The notes under the pieces are model-generated. The model saw only the letters and a program-made list of their open reading frames with translations. It did not search any database and was not told the origin of the DNA. This document shows positions 15,488 to 23,747 of a DNA stretch of 25,001 nt, one piece after another; the stretch's first letter is position 1; every line of letters begins with the position of its first letter. Made by a program: the position numbers and the translations under genes. The stretch is from the NCBI GenBank assembly GCA_964527535.1, contig CAZGPW010000207.1, positions 1 through 25,001 on the forward strand, given 5' to 3'. Origin of the DNA: JAQIBY01 sp964527535 (GTDB lineage: Bacteria > Bacteroidota > Bacteroidia > Bacteroidales > ML635J-15).

Positions 15488-17944
15488 TTACCTTAAAGAT
15501 GCTTCGAATTTTTTTTCAAAGGTTTTGGTCAGTTTTGACATGATTTTGTCAATCTGATTGTCTGTCATTGTTTTTTTGTCATCGCGCAGTACAAAACTCA
15601 GAGCATAGGATTTTTTCCCTTCTTCAATGTTTTTTCCTTCGTAAACATCAAACAAATCCACAGATATAAGGTGTTCGTTTTCTGCCTTGAAAGCCGCTTG
15701 TTTTAAATCCGCAAAATCAATGGATTTATCAAGCAGCAAAGCGAGGTCGCGATGCACTTCGGGGAATTTGGGCAATGGAGTAAAAGTGTGCTCAACAGTT
15801 TCAGCACAGCCAATCAAACCATCGATATCAAAGTCAGCAAAATACACATCCTGTTCGATGTTCATTTGTTTACAAATGTCGTGATTTACCAGTCCCATCC
15901 GGAGTATTTGCTTTTTATTGAACCAATATTCGAGTCCATATTCAAAGAGGCTTGAATCCAATGATGTAATCTGTAATGTGTTTTCATTGATGCCGAGGTG
16001 TTCAAACACCGATGAAGCGGCTGTTTTAAGGTGATAAAAATTCGATACGTTTGCTTTTTGATTCCAGTGCAGCGTGTGAAAATTGCCACTCAGCCACAAA
16101 GCCAGTCGTTCTTTTTCAGCATAATTTTTTAGAGGGTTGTTTATATCCGGTTTTCCTGTTTTGAAATATATTTTTCCACATTCATAAAACCGTAAGTCTG
16201 TGATTTTATGACTTATGTTTCTGGCAATGGCATCCATTCCGGAAAACAGCATATCACGACGTAATATACCCAAATCACGGCTGCCGGGATTTGAAAGCTG
16301 CACCAGGCTATCCGGTGAGTAATGTTCAGGTTTTTTATAGTGCGCTTCATTACTCAATGAATTGCTCATGATTTCATTAAAACCCCTGGCTGATAAAAAG
16401 TCGGAAACAGCCTGCCGCAATGTTTCATTTTTTTCGTCATGACCTGTATTGACAGATGTATGCAATTTTTCCGCTACCGGGGTGTTGTTAAACCCGTATA
16501 TGCGTAAAATTTCTTCGGCTACATCTGCAGGCCTTGTAACATCATACCGGTAAGGAGGGATTTCAATTTCCAGTGCCTGATCGTTTTCGTTTATGACGAT
16601 TATATCCAGATGCTTTAAGATCATTTTTATATCGCCGGGGGAAATATCTTTCCCGGCCATGGTGTTCAGATAATTGTATCTTAAGTTCACGCGTGCCGGT
16701 TTAATGGGCTCAGGATATACATCTGAAATATCTGAACTGATTTCACCACCGGCAATTTCTTTGATCAACAGGGCAGCTCTTTTGAGAGCATAAATGCACA
16801 TTTCAGGGTCTGCACCGCGTTCAAAATGGTATGAAGCATCTGTGCTTATGCCATGCCTTCTGGCGGTTGTGCGCACATGTGCCGGATCAAACCATGCCGA
16901 TTCCAGAAATACAGCTTTGGTGTGCTTTTTTACACCCGATTCATTGCCGCCAAGCACCCCTGCAATGCACATGGGAGAGTCTTCGTTACAAATCATCAGG
17001 TCGTTGTTATGCAATTTTCTTTCTATATCGTCCAGTGTGGTAAACTTCGTGCCTTCAGCCAGTTTTTTAACAATCACCTTTTTCCCATTGATGTGTGATG
17101 CATCAAATGCATGCATGGGGTGCCCCGTTTCGTGCAACACGAAATTGGTGATATCAACCACATTGTTGACAGGGTTCAACCCAATGGACTTGAGCCGGTT
17201 TTGTAGCCACTGCGGACTTTCTTTTACAGTGATTCCGCTTACCGTACAACTGACGTATCGTTTACAGGCTTCGGGATTTTCAATGGTAACAGGTATTTTC
17301 AGGTTGTGATTGTCAACTTTAAACCCGGAAACATCAGGTTTAGTAACCTGTTTATTGTTGCCGTTGAAATTCAGACGCGCAGCAAGGTCACGAGCAGTGC
17401 CAATATGAGATGCAGCATCTATCCGGTTGGGAGTAAGGTCAATTTCAATGATGTTGTCGTCTATTACATCAAAATATGCATTCAATGGCTTGCCTGCCGG
17501 TAAATGATCAGGCAGTACCATGATGCCTGCATGGCTGTTGCCAACACCAATTTCATCCTCAGCACAGATCATCCCTTCTGAAAGTTCTCCACGGAGTTTT
17601 GCTTTTTTAATTTTGAATGGTTTTCCGTCCATGTGTAATGTTGTGCCAATGGTAGCAACAGGTACGGTTTGTCCTTCGGCTACGTTGGGAGCGCCGCAAA
17701 CAATTGATAAAAGTTCTCCTTTTCCGATATCCACTTTTGCCAGGCTTAATTTATCAGCATTGGGATGTTTTTCACAACGTGTGATTTTTCCTGTCACTAT
17801 GCCTTCAAGTCCACCCGGGATATTTTGCCAGGATTCAAGGCCTGCCACTTCCAATCCGATGTCTGTCAGATTTTCCAGCAAAAGGCTTGTCTCAATGTCA
17901 TCAATGTCAATATAATTACTCAGCCAGTCCAGAGAAATTTTCAT
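15488..17944 (-). CDS. pheT: Phenylalanine--tRNA ligase beta subunit
   Basis: Beta chain of the alpha2-beta2 phenylalanyl-tRNA synthetase. In order are: the N-terminal segment MKISLDWLSNYIDID; an EMAP/tRNA-binding domain at about 40-150 (GIVTGKITRCEKHPNADKL ... CGAPNV); the B3/B4 editing region (SPQWLQNRLKSIGLNPVNNVVD, ETGHPMHAFDA); the B5 domain (about 400-475); the inactive class II core-like part; and a C-terminal FDX-ACB anticodon-binding domain of about 90 residues (PKFPEVHRDLALLLD ...). From ATG 17944 it has 818 residues, normal for Bacteroidota. A TTG start 11 codons upstream is less likely because the promoter lies there. pheS is not adjacent. Confidence 0.96.
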   Translation of the reverse strand: MKISLDWLSNYIDIDDIETSLLLENLTDIGLEVAGLESWQNIPGGLEGIVTGKITRCEKHPNADKLSLAKVDIGKGELLSIVCGAPNVAEGQTVPVATIGTTLHMDGKPFKIKKAKLRGELSEGMICAEDEIGVGNSHAGIMVLPDHLPAGKPLNAYFDVIDDNIIEIDLTPNRIDAASHIGTARDLAARLNFNGNNKQVTKPDVSGFKVDNHNLKIPVTIENPEACKRYVSCTVSGITVKESPQWLQNRLKSIGLNPVNNVVDITNFVLHETGHPMHAFDASHINGKKVIVKKLAEGTKFTTLDDIERKLHNNDLMICNEDSPMCIAGVLGGNESGVKKHTKAVFLESAWFDPAHVRTTARRHGISTDASYHFERGADPEMCIYALKRAALLIKEIAGGEISSDISDVYPEPIKPARVNLRYNYLNTMAGKDISPGDIKMILKHLDIIVINENDQALEIEIPPYRYDVTRPADVAEEILRIYGFNNTPVAEKLHTSVNTGHDEKNETLRQAVSDFLSARGFNEIMSNSLSNEAHYKKPEHYSPDSLVQLSNPGSRDLGILRRDMLFSGMDAIARNISHKITDLRFYECGKIYFKTGKPDINNPLKNYAEKERLALWLSGNFHTLHWNQKANVSNFYHLKTAASSVFEHLGINENTLQITSLDSSLFEYGLEYWFNKKQILRMGLVNHDICKQMNIEQDVYFADFDIDGLIGCAETVEHTFTPLPKFPEVHRDLALLLDKSIDFADLKQAAFKAENEHLISVDLFDVYEGKNIEEGKKSYALSFVLRDDKKTMTDNQIDKIMSKLTKTFEKKFEASLR

Positions 17945-17965
17945 TGCTATATATTTTATTTGATG

Positions 17966-17973
17966 CAAAAGTA
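17966..17973 (-). promoter_or_regulatory. Predicted -7 box for pheT
   Basis: The minus strand reads TACTTTTG, a full TAnnTTTG match, 21 bases before the pheT ATG. The -33 position has only a weak match. A short leader of about 15 bases would result, and no T-box or attenuator structure would fit in it. Confidence 0.5.
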
Positions 17974-18037
17974 GCAAAAAAAATGAGGGACAGAAAGCAT
18001 GTCAAATGGCATAATTTTTAAAATCCCAGGTTCAAAA

Positions 18038-18140
18038 AATAAGATAAGAGGTGTTAGGGGTTAGGGGTTAGGTTTTAGGATTTAGGAAAAGTTTCCTTTC
18101 TAAAACCTAACCCCTAACCCCTAACACCTCACCCCTTATT
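18038..18140. repeat. Long inverted repeat with TTAGGGG-type units
   Basis: A perfect 31-bp inverted repeat pairs 18048-18078 with 18100-18130. The left arm contains TTAGGGGTTAGGGGTTAGG, a telomere-like G-rich run. The inner part can pair again (AGGAAA at 18084-18089 with TTTCCT at 18092-18097), and an outer AATAAG/CTTATT (18038-18043, 18135-18140) extends it. It lies between the divergent pheT and citrate lyase promoters, so it is not the terminator of either gene. No coding frame is present. Possible identities are a non-autonomous repeat element or a regulatory hairpin. Confidence 0.85.
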
Positions 18141-18187
18141 ATGAAGTTCCCCTGTTTTCCGGGGGTGAGCACTGATTAATTATAAAC

Positions 18188-18219
18188 CTTGTATTTTGCC
18201 GGGGTGTTTTTTATCTTTG
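18188..18219 (+). promoter_or_regulatory. Predicted promoter of the citrate lyase operon
   Basis: CTTG at 18188-18191 and TATCTTTG at 18212-18219 are 20 bases apart, matching the Bacteroidota -33/-7 layout with a perfect -7 box. The transcript would begin near 18223-18225, giving a very short leader of about 12-14 bases before ATG 18237. It begins 48 bases after the inverted repeat. Confidence 0.6.
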
Positions 18220-18236
18220 TGAAGAATCAATATTTG

Positions 18237-19451
18237 ATGTTTATGACAAAAAGAATTGCAATAGCCGGCAATGAAGGCCCTAAAGTAAGGTCTGATTGCC
18301 TGATAAAACTGGAAATACACGATAGCGGTGGTGTTAAGGTAAACCTTAAAAGTAAGGTAAAATCAATGTATGGTGATGATATTCTGGCTGATGTCAATGA
18401 TATGTTGCAATATTTTGGTATCAAGCATGCCAGTGTTGATATATCGGACTCCGGAGCCCTGAAATACGTTATTGCAGCCCGGATGGAAGCTGCCATCAAA
18501 CAACTGGTTGATACGGATAAAGAATATTTACCGGCTTTTAATCCTGACAATGCATACGCTACAAAACCAGACCGGTTCAGGTTTACGCGGTTGTATCTGC
18601 CCGGAAATACCCCCAGCTTAATGATAAATGCCGGCATACATTCTCCGGATGGTGTCATACTGGATTTGGAAGATTCTGTATCCCCGGCAAGGAAAGACGA
18701 AGCCCGGTTGCTGGTCAGAAATACACTTCGCGTTTTGGATTTTTACGGTGCCGAACGCATGGTAAGAATCAACCAGGGAAAAATGGGTATTGAAGACCTG
18801 AAATTTGTTATCCCCCATAATACCAATTTGATATTGGTTCCAAAAGCAGAGTCTGCAGCCTATATCAAAGAGGTAGTTGAAGAAATTAAAAATATAAATC
18901 CTGAAAACCCGGTCTATATCATGCCCATCATTGAATCAGCATTGGGTGTGGAAAATGCTTTTGACATCGCCGGAGCCAGTGAATCAGTTGTGGCGCTTGC
19001 TATCGGGCTGGAGGATTATACTGCCGATCTTGGTACACAACGGACATCAGAGGGCAAAGAGTCCGAATGGGCACGTTTTCGCCTTGTCAATGCTGCAAAA
19101 GCGGCCAGGGTACAACCCATTGATTCGGTGTTTTCTGATGTTCAGGATACCGAAGGCCTGACAAAAAATGTGATGAACTCAAAAATGATGGGTTTCGAAG
19201 GCATGGGATGCATTCATCCAAGACAAATTCCTGTCATTAAAAATTGCTTTAAACCAACGGAAGAGGAAATTGAGAAGGCTTGTAAAATTGCAGATGCAGC
19301 CATCAAAGCTGAAGAAAAGGGTCTTGGTGTGGTTGCGCTGGGCAGTAAGATGATAGACCCGCCCGTTGTGAAACGTGCCAACAAAACCATTGAGTTAGCG
19401 TTAAAATTTAATCTCATTTCAAAAGACTGGAGGAAAGAATATGTCAGCTAA
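18237..19451 (+). CDS. citE: Citrate lyase acyl-carrier (CitD) domain fused to citryl-CoA lyase beta subunit (CitE)
   Basis: Two citrate lyase subunits in one chain of 404 residues. The first ~90 residues match CitD, the acyl carrier that holds the phosphoribosyl-dephospho-CoA arm: IAIAGNEG, a candidate acceptor serine in VRSDCLIKLE, then VKSMYGDDILADVNDML and GALKYVIAARMEAAIKQL. From about 105 on is the CitE TIM barrel, which cleaves citryl-ACP to oxaloacetate and acetyl-ACP: RLYLPGNTPSLM, DGVILDLEDSV, RINQ, LVPKAES, IMPIIESALGVENA, GLEDYTADLG and GMGCIHPRQIPVI. ATG 18237 is the first start after the promoter; ATG 18243 is also possible. The end overlaps citF by 11 bases. The family usually has separate citD and citE genes. 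Confidence 0.9.
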   Translation: MFMTKRIAIAGNEGPKVRSDCLIKLEIHDSGGVKVNLKSKVKSMYGDDILADVNDMLQYFGIKHASVDISDSGALKYVIAARMEAAIKQLVDTDKEYLPAFNPDNAYATKPDRFRFTRLYLPGNTPSLMINAGIHSPDGVILDLEDSVSPARKDEARLLVRNTLRVLDFYGAERMVRINQGKMGIEDLKFVIPHNTNLILVPKAESAAYIKEVVEEIKNINPENPVYIMPIIESALGVENAFDIAGASESVVALAIGLEDYTADLGTQRTSEGKESEWARFRLVNAAKAARVQPIDSVFSDVQDTEGLTKNVMNSKMMGFEGMGCIHPRQIPVIKNCFKPTEEEIEKACKIADAAIKAEEKGLGVVALGSKMIDPPVVKRANKTIELALKFNLISKDWRKEYVS

Positions 19452-20997
19452 ATTGGTAAAAAATGCATTGGGACGTATGGTCCCGGTTGAGATAAACGGA
19501 CAAAAACAAGTTCCATTCAAAGGGGTGGGAAAATACCGGCCTGAGGGAAGAAAACATGCCCCGAAAATCGCGCACTGTGCTGATTATCCTGAAGATGGAA
19601 ACAAACGGGTAAAAAACCTTGAGGAAGCACTGAAAAAATGCGGATTGAAAGACGGGATGACCATATCAACACACCACCATTTCCGCAATGGCGATTTACT
19701 GGCGAACATGTTGTTTGATACCGTCAAAAAAATGGGGGTAAAAGACATCACCTGGGTTCCCTCGGCCTCATTTCCCTGTCATGAACATTTAATACAATAC
19801 CTCAAAGATGGAACAATTCATCACATTGAAGGCAGCATGAACGGGCCTTTAGGAAGGTTTACCTCTTTGGGTAAAATGCGCGGTACAGGCATATTGCGTT
19901 CCCATGGCGGCAGGTACCAGGGCATCCAGGACGGCGATGTGCAAATTGATATTGCGTTGATTGGTGCCGGTTGTGCTGATAATTTTGGTAATGCCAACGG
20001 TTTGTACGGTGATTCTGCTACCGGGTTGCTTGGTTTTGCCCTGGCTGATTCGCAATACGCTGATAAAGTGATTGTGGCAACGGACAACATGGTTGATTTT
20101 CCATGCATTCCATGGCAAATTCAGGGAAATTATGTGGATTATACCGTTGAAATGGAAAAAATCGGCATCCCCGAAAAGATCATATCAGGCACAACGCGGA
20201 TAACCAAAAGCCCGGACAGGCTCTTTCTTGCAGAACTGACAGCTAAATTCTGCGAACAAACCGGTATCATTCACGATGGATTTTCATTTCAATCGGGTGC
20301 CGGTGGTACATCATTGGCCGTAGGCGAATATTTTGCCAATATCATGCGGGAGAAAGGCATCAAAGCACGTTTTGCACGTGGTGGAAGTAACAAATATCTG
20401 GTCAACATGCTTGAAGAAGGGCTTGTGGATTATATTCTCGATGGTCAGACTTTTGACCTGGAGGGCGTACGGTCAATGCGGGATAACCCTGAGCATGTCT
20501 GGACGAGCCCGTTTACCAGTTACAACTACCATGGCAAAGGCAATTTTGCCGGCATGGTGGATGTGGTTGTTCTCGGGGCTACCGAAGTGGATGTGGATTT
20601 CAATGCAAACGTGGTAACCCATTCCGATGGTTACCTTCTGCATGGGCTTGGAGGATGGCAGAATTGCCTTTTTTCCAAAACAGTGATATTGCCGATTCCC
20701 TTATTCCGCGACAGGATTCCTGTGGTTGTGGATGATGTGACTACCATTTCAGGCCCTGGAGAACTGATTGATGTGGTGGTAACCGAAAGGGGAATTGCCA
20801 TCAACCCGAGGCGGAAAGACCTGATGGAAAAACTCAAAGGCAGTGATTTGCCCATCCGTTCCATTCAGGAGTTGAAAGAAGAAGCGGAAAAAATATGCGG
20901 TAAACCCAAAAAGCCCGAACTTGCTGATGATATTGTGGCTGCCATCAAATGGGTGGATGGTACCATCATTGATGTGGTGAGAAGGGTAAAAGAATAG
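19441..20997 (+). CDS. citF: Citrate lyase alpha subunit (citrate:acetyl-ACP transferase)
   Basis: A 518-residue CoA-transferase-fold subunit that swaps acetate for citrate on the acyl carrier. Family features include the N-terminal block LVKNALGRMVPVEINGQ ... VPFKGVGKYRP, DGMTISTHHHFRNGD, the GSMNGPLG segment, SGAGGTSLAVGEYFAN, GGSNKYLVNMLEEGLVDYI and the C-terminal VTERGIAINPRRKDL. Length is normal for CitF. The ATG lies inside the end of the CitD-CitE gene (11-base overlap), so the two are translationally coupled and probably equimolar. citC, citX and citG, needed to make and activate the prosthetic group, do not follow it. Confidence 0.95.
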   Translation: MSAKLVKNALGRMVPVEINGQKQVPFKGVGKYRPEGRKHAPKIAHCADYPEDGNKRVKNLEEALKKCGLKDGMTISTHHHFRNGDLLANMLFDTVKKMGVKDITWVPSASFPCHEHLIQYLKDGTIHHIEGSMNGPLGRFTSLGKMRGTGILRSHGGRYQGIQDGDVQIDIALIGAGCADNFGNANGLYGDSATGLLGFALADSQYADKVIVATDNMVDFPCIPWQIQGNYVDYTVEMEKIGIPEKIISGTTRITKSPDRLFLAELTAKFCEQTGIIHDGFSFQSGAGGTSLAVGEYFANIMREKGIKARFARGGSNKYLVNMLEEGLVDYILDGQTFDLEGVRSMRDNPEHVWTSPFTSYNYHGKGNFAGMVDVVVLGATEVDVDFNANVVTHSDGYLLHGLGGWQNCLFSKTVILPIPLFRDRIPVVVDDVTTISGPGELIDVVVTERGIAINPRRKDLMEKLKGSDLPIRSIQELKEEAEKICGKPKKPELADDIVAAIKWVDGTIIDVVRRVKE

Positions 20998-21040
20998 GTG
21001 ATTTTCCCCTTAATCATTAAAAAATTATTATTTTCGGAAT

Positions 21041-21655
21041 GTGAAAAATAAATTTATAATCATAGAAGGTAATATTGGAGCGGGAAAAACCTCTTTTGTG
21101 CAGAGGTTTTGTAATTATAAAAATTACAGGGGGGTGTACGAACGTTTTGAGAACAACCCCTTTTTACCAAAATTTTATAAGGACCCAGAAAAATATGCTT
21201 TTACAGTTGAAATGTCCTTTCTTGCAGACAGGTATCATCAGTTGAATAAAGAAATTCATCAACAGGATATGTTCACCGACGGGGTAGCTTCAGATTATTA
21301 CCTGGTAAAGTCATTAATATTTGCCAGGTCAACGCTTAACAGTCAGGAATTTGACCTGTATCGTAATATTTTTAATATCATATATAAACGCTTGCCGTCA
21401 CCTGATGTTTATGTTTATTTACACAAATCGTCTGAAAAGCTCTTGTCAAATATTCATAAAAGGGCAAGATCCTATGAGAAAAATATTACAACTGAATATT
21501 TGAAAAGGATTGAAGATAGTTATTTTACGTTTTTTAAACAGCATCCCGAAATACCTGTTTTAGTTATCAATACCGAAGATTTGGACTTTGTCAAATCTGA
21601 TGATGATTTTTTGAAAGTTGTTGAACAAATCGAAATAAAGCTAAAGAAAACATGA
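21041..21655 (+). CDS. Deoxynucleoside kinase family protein
   Basis: A 204-residue nucleoside salvage kinase that phosphorylates deoxynucleosides (dAdo/dGuo kinase type). It has a P-loop at 10-18 (GNIGAGKTS), the ERFENNPFLPKFYKDPEKYAF segment characteristic of the family, a central MSFLADRYHQL, a catalytic region in SDYYLVKSLIFA, and a lid region with KRARSYEKN. The start is GTG at 21041; the residues fit the family start, and the nearest in-frame ATG lies well past the P-loop. A near-consensus -7 box (TATTTTCG at 21029-21036) ends just 4 bases before the GTG, so it may be read from its own promoter or from the citrate lyase transcript 43 bases upstream. Substrate preference cannot be read. 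Confidence 0.92.
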   Translation: MKNKFIIIEGNIGAGKTSFVQRFCNYKNYRGVYERFENNPFLPKFYKDPEKYAFTVEMSFLADRYHQLNKEIHQQDMFTDGVASDYYLVKSLIFARSTLNSQEFDLYRNIFNIIYKRLPSPDVYVYLHKSSEKLLSNIHKRARSYEKNITTEYLKRIEDSYFTFFKQHPEIPVLVINTEDLDFVKSDDDFLKVVEQIEIKLKKT

Positions 21656-21703
21656 TTATATTAAAATATTTTTAATTCTGTTTTTATTTATAAAAAATAA
21701 TCT

Positions 21704-21711
21704 TACTTTTG
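21704..21711 (+). promoter_or_regulatory. Predicted -7 box for the OmpA/TPR lipoprotein gene
   Basis: TACTTTTG is a perfect TAnnTTTG box 58 bases before the ATG. The upstream region is very AT-rich with no exact TTTG at -33 (TTCTG at 21676-21680 is the nearest). The leader would be about 55 bases. Confidence 0.55.
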
Positions 21712-21769
21712 TAAAGCTTTATAAAATGAATTAAAATTAAAAGTGTAACCGTATAACAAAATTTGAATT

Positions 21770-23482
21770 ATGAAAAAACTTGTTTACTTATTTGCATTAG
21801 CAGGCGTATTTGCATTGATATCAGGATGCGCCAGCCTTAAAAAAATGAAGGAAAATGCTGAAGAAATCAATTATACAGTTGAACCTCCAGTACCCGAAAT
21901 GCATGCTGGGGAAGTTGCTGTTAGTGTATCAGGGAAATTTCCGGAAAAATATTTCCATAAAAAAGCTACAGCGCTGATCACACCGGTATGGGTGTATGAT
22001 GGTGGCGAAACTCCGCTAACTCCTGTTACTGTACAGGGAGAAAAAGTAGAAGGTAATAACACGGCTATTAAATATACGGAAGGCGGCAATTTCAGCTATT
22101 CTGATAAAGTAGCTTATAAGAAAGAAATGATGAGGAGTAGGCTGGAAGTCAGGATTACTGCTTCAAAAGGAGATGATTCTGTTGAATTTCCGCCCTATGC
22201 AATAGCCCAGGGTATTGTTGCAACGCCTGATATCGTTCAGGTTACGCCTAAAGTGGTGGCAGCAAAAGATAACTTCCAGCGGAATGTGCCCGCCAGTGAA
22301 ATGGCTGATATACATTTTGATAAAAACAAATCCCGTCTGAAATATTCAGAAAAACGTTCTGATGAAATCAAAAACCTGAAAGATTATATTGCATCTGTAA
22401 AAGAAGATGAAAGGAAAAGGCTTGAAAAAATGGAAGTGCATGGATACGCTTCTCCCGAAGGCCCGCAAGATCTTAACGATGAATTGTCAAGTGACCGTGC
22501 AAAAGTGGCAAAAGAATACATTGACGATGAATTCAAAGACATTGAAGAATTAAATGAGACTGAGTTTTTTGTTAAACATGCTACCAAAGAGGACTGGGAA
22601 GGATTTAAAAAACTGGTCAAAGAATCAAGTCTCGAAGAAAAAGACATGATTCTTCGCGTATTGGAAATGCACAGCGATGTTGACCAGCGTGAAAAAGAAT
22701 TCAGAAATATGACCAAAGTTTTCAAGGAACTTGAAGAGGAAATTCACCCCAAATTGCGTCGCTCTGAAATGAAACTCAATGTTATGCTTATTGGTCACAG
22801 TGATGAGGAAATCAAGCAACTCGTTAATGAAGACATTGACAGCCTGAAAAAAGAAGAATTAATGTACGCTGGTACTTTGTTTGATGACAACAATAAAAAA
22901 TTGACCATTTATCAGGAATTTGTAAACCAATATCCTGATGATTGGAGAGGCCATAACAATGTTGGTGTAGCACAGTTTGAACTTGAAAATTATGACGCTG
23001 CAGGCACTGCATTTGAGAAAGCTAAAAATGCCAATGCCAATGCCACCGTGCATAATAACATGGGAGCTGTAGAGCTTATCAATAACAACCTTGACAAAGC
23101 ACAGGAAAACTTTACGTCTGCTACAGGTGTTGGTGATGCTGTTTCTTATAACATGGGCATTGTCAAAATCAAACAAGCAGAATACGAACAGGCTGTTTCC
23201 TATTTTGGTGACAACTGCTGTTTCAACGCTGCTCTTGCCAATGTACTTGATGGCAATTTAGATGAAGCTGTGCGTCTTGCTGAATGTGGCGATGATAAAG
23301 ATGAAGCCATGAATTATTACATCAAAGCGGTTGCAGGGGCACGCAAACCTGACACTGAGTTGATGTATAATAACTTGCGTACTGCTTGTACAAAAGATGC
23401 TTCGTTGAAAAAGCATGCAGCCAAAGATGTTGAGTTTATTGATTACTTTGAGCAACAGACATTCAAAAATATTGTTGAATAA
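21770..23482 (+). CDS. Lipoprotein with OmpA-like domain and C-terminal TPR repeats
   Basis: A 570-residue cell-envelope protein. The signal peptide ends in a lipobox LISGC with Cys20, so it is predicted to be lipidated. Residues about 35-160 form a beta-rich domain of no recognised family. Residues about 176-255 match an OmpA-like peptidoglycan-binding domain (MADIHFDKNKSRLKYSE ... VHGYASPEGPQDLNDELSSDRAKVAKEYI). After a helical charged linker, TPR-type helices fill about 362-540 (DDWRGHNNVGVAQFELENYDAAGTAFEKA, HNNMGAVELINNNLDKAQENF, SYNMGIVKIKQAEYEQAVSYF). A structural or scaffold role in the envelope is likely; nothing in the sequence links it firmly to T9SS. It is monocistronic, with its own promoter and a strong terminator. 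Confidence 0.9.
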   Translation: MKKLVYLFALAGVFALISGCASLKKMKENAEEINYTVEPPVPEMHAGEVAVSVSGKFPEKYFHKKATALITPVWVYDGGETPLTPVTVQGEKVEGNNTAIKYTEGGNFSYSDKVAYKKEMMRSRLEVRITASKGDDSVEFPPYAIAQGIVATPDIVQVTPKVVAAKDNFQRNVPASEMADIHFDKNKSRLKYSEKRSDEIKNLKDYIASVKEDERKRLEKMEVHGYASPEGPQDLNDELSSDRAKVAKEYIDDEFKDIEELNETEFFVKHATKEDWEGFKKLVKESSLEEKDMILRVLEMHSDVDQREKEFRNMTKVFKELEEEIHPKLRRSEMKLNVMLIGHSDEEIKQLVNEDIDSLKKEELMYAGTLFDDNNKKLTIYQEFVNQYPDDWRGHNNVGVAQFELENYDAAGTAFEKAKNANANATVHNNMGAVELINNNLDKAQENFTSATGVGDAVSYNMGIVKIKQAEYEQAVSYFGDNCCFNAALANVLDGNLDEAVRLAECGDDKDEAMNYYIKAVAGARKPDTELMYNNLRTACTKDASLKKHAAKDVEFIDYFEQQTFKNIVE

Positions 23483-23509
23483 AGTGAATTTATTTTAACA
23501 AGCCCTTTT

Positions 23510-23543
23510 AAAAAGCGCTTCGTAAAAACGGAGCGCTTTTTTT
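23510..23543 (+). terminator. Intrinsic terminator of the OmpA/TPR gene
   Basis: A stem of about 14 bp (AAAAAGCGCT, a T-G wobble, then CGT, pairing with ACG and AGCGCTTTTT) has a 4-A loop at 23524-23527 and is followed by seven T at 23537-23543. It lies 27 bases past the stop codon. Confidence 0.9.
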
Positions 23544-23563
23544 GTTATCAAAAGCAAAACACA

Positions 23564-23667
23564 ACCAAGTTTTAATACCGATATGTGATTAAATCTGTCT
23601 TTCACTAACTGCCCTGCCCGTTCGGAGGCGGAAGGTGAGCGGCAATCAGGAATGAACACAACTTGGT
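23564..23667. repeat. Possible degenerate miniature mobile element
   Basis: ACCAAGTT at 23564-23571 and AACTTGGT at 23660-23667 are perfect 8-bp inverted ends around about 88 bases. The middle part (23609-23650, e.g. GCCCTGCCCG and GGAGGCGGAAGG) is much richer in G+C than its AT-rich surroundings. There is no open frame. The short arms make this a weak call; it may be chance, or a small RNA-like or repeat remnant. Confidence 0.3.
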
Positions 23668-23714
23668 ATAATTTGAAAATCGTGTTATTTAAATTTTGCC
23701 TTGAATGAATATTG

Positions 23715-23746
23715 TTTGCCTTTATTGCATCCTTTTTGTATTTTTG
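23715..23746 (+). promoter_or_regulatory. Consensus promoter directly before the AlbA-type gene
   Basis: TTTG at 23715-23718, a 20-base spacer and TATTTTTG at 23739-23746 give a full match to the Bacteroidota -33/-7 consensus. The -7 box ends one base before the ATG at 23748, so the transcript would begin at or next to the start codon. Confidence 0.65.
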
Positions 23747-23747
23747 A

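Noticed and set aside
18038..18140. Reading the TTAGGGG inverted repeat as a terminator
   Set aside because: Both flanking genes are transcribed away from it and it has no T run after the stem.
18041..18140. Reading the TTAGGGG units as a true telomere or a CRISPR array
   Set aside because: Only two or three partial units occur and they form a single palindrome, without regular spacers or a replicon end.
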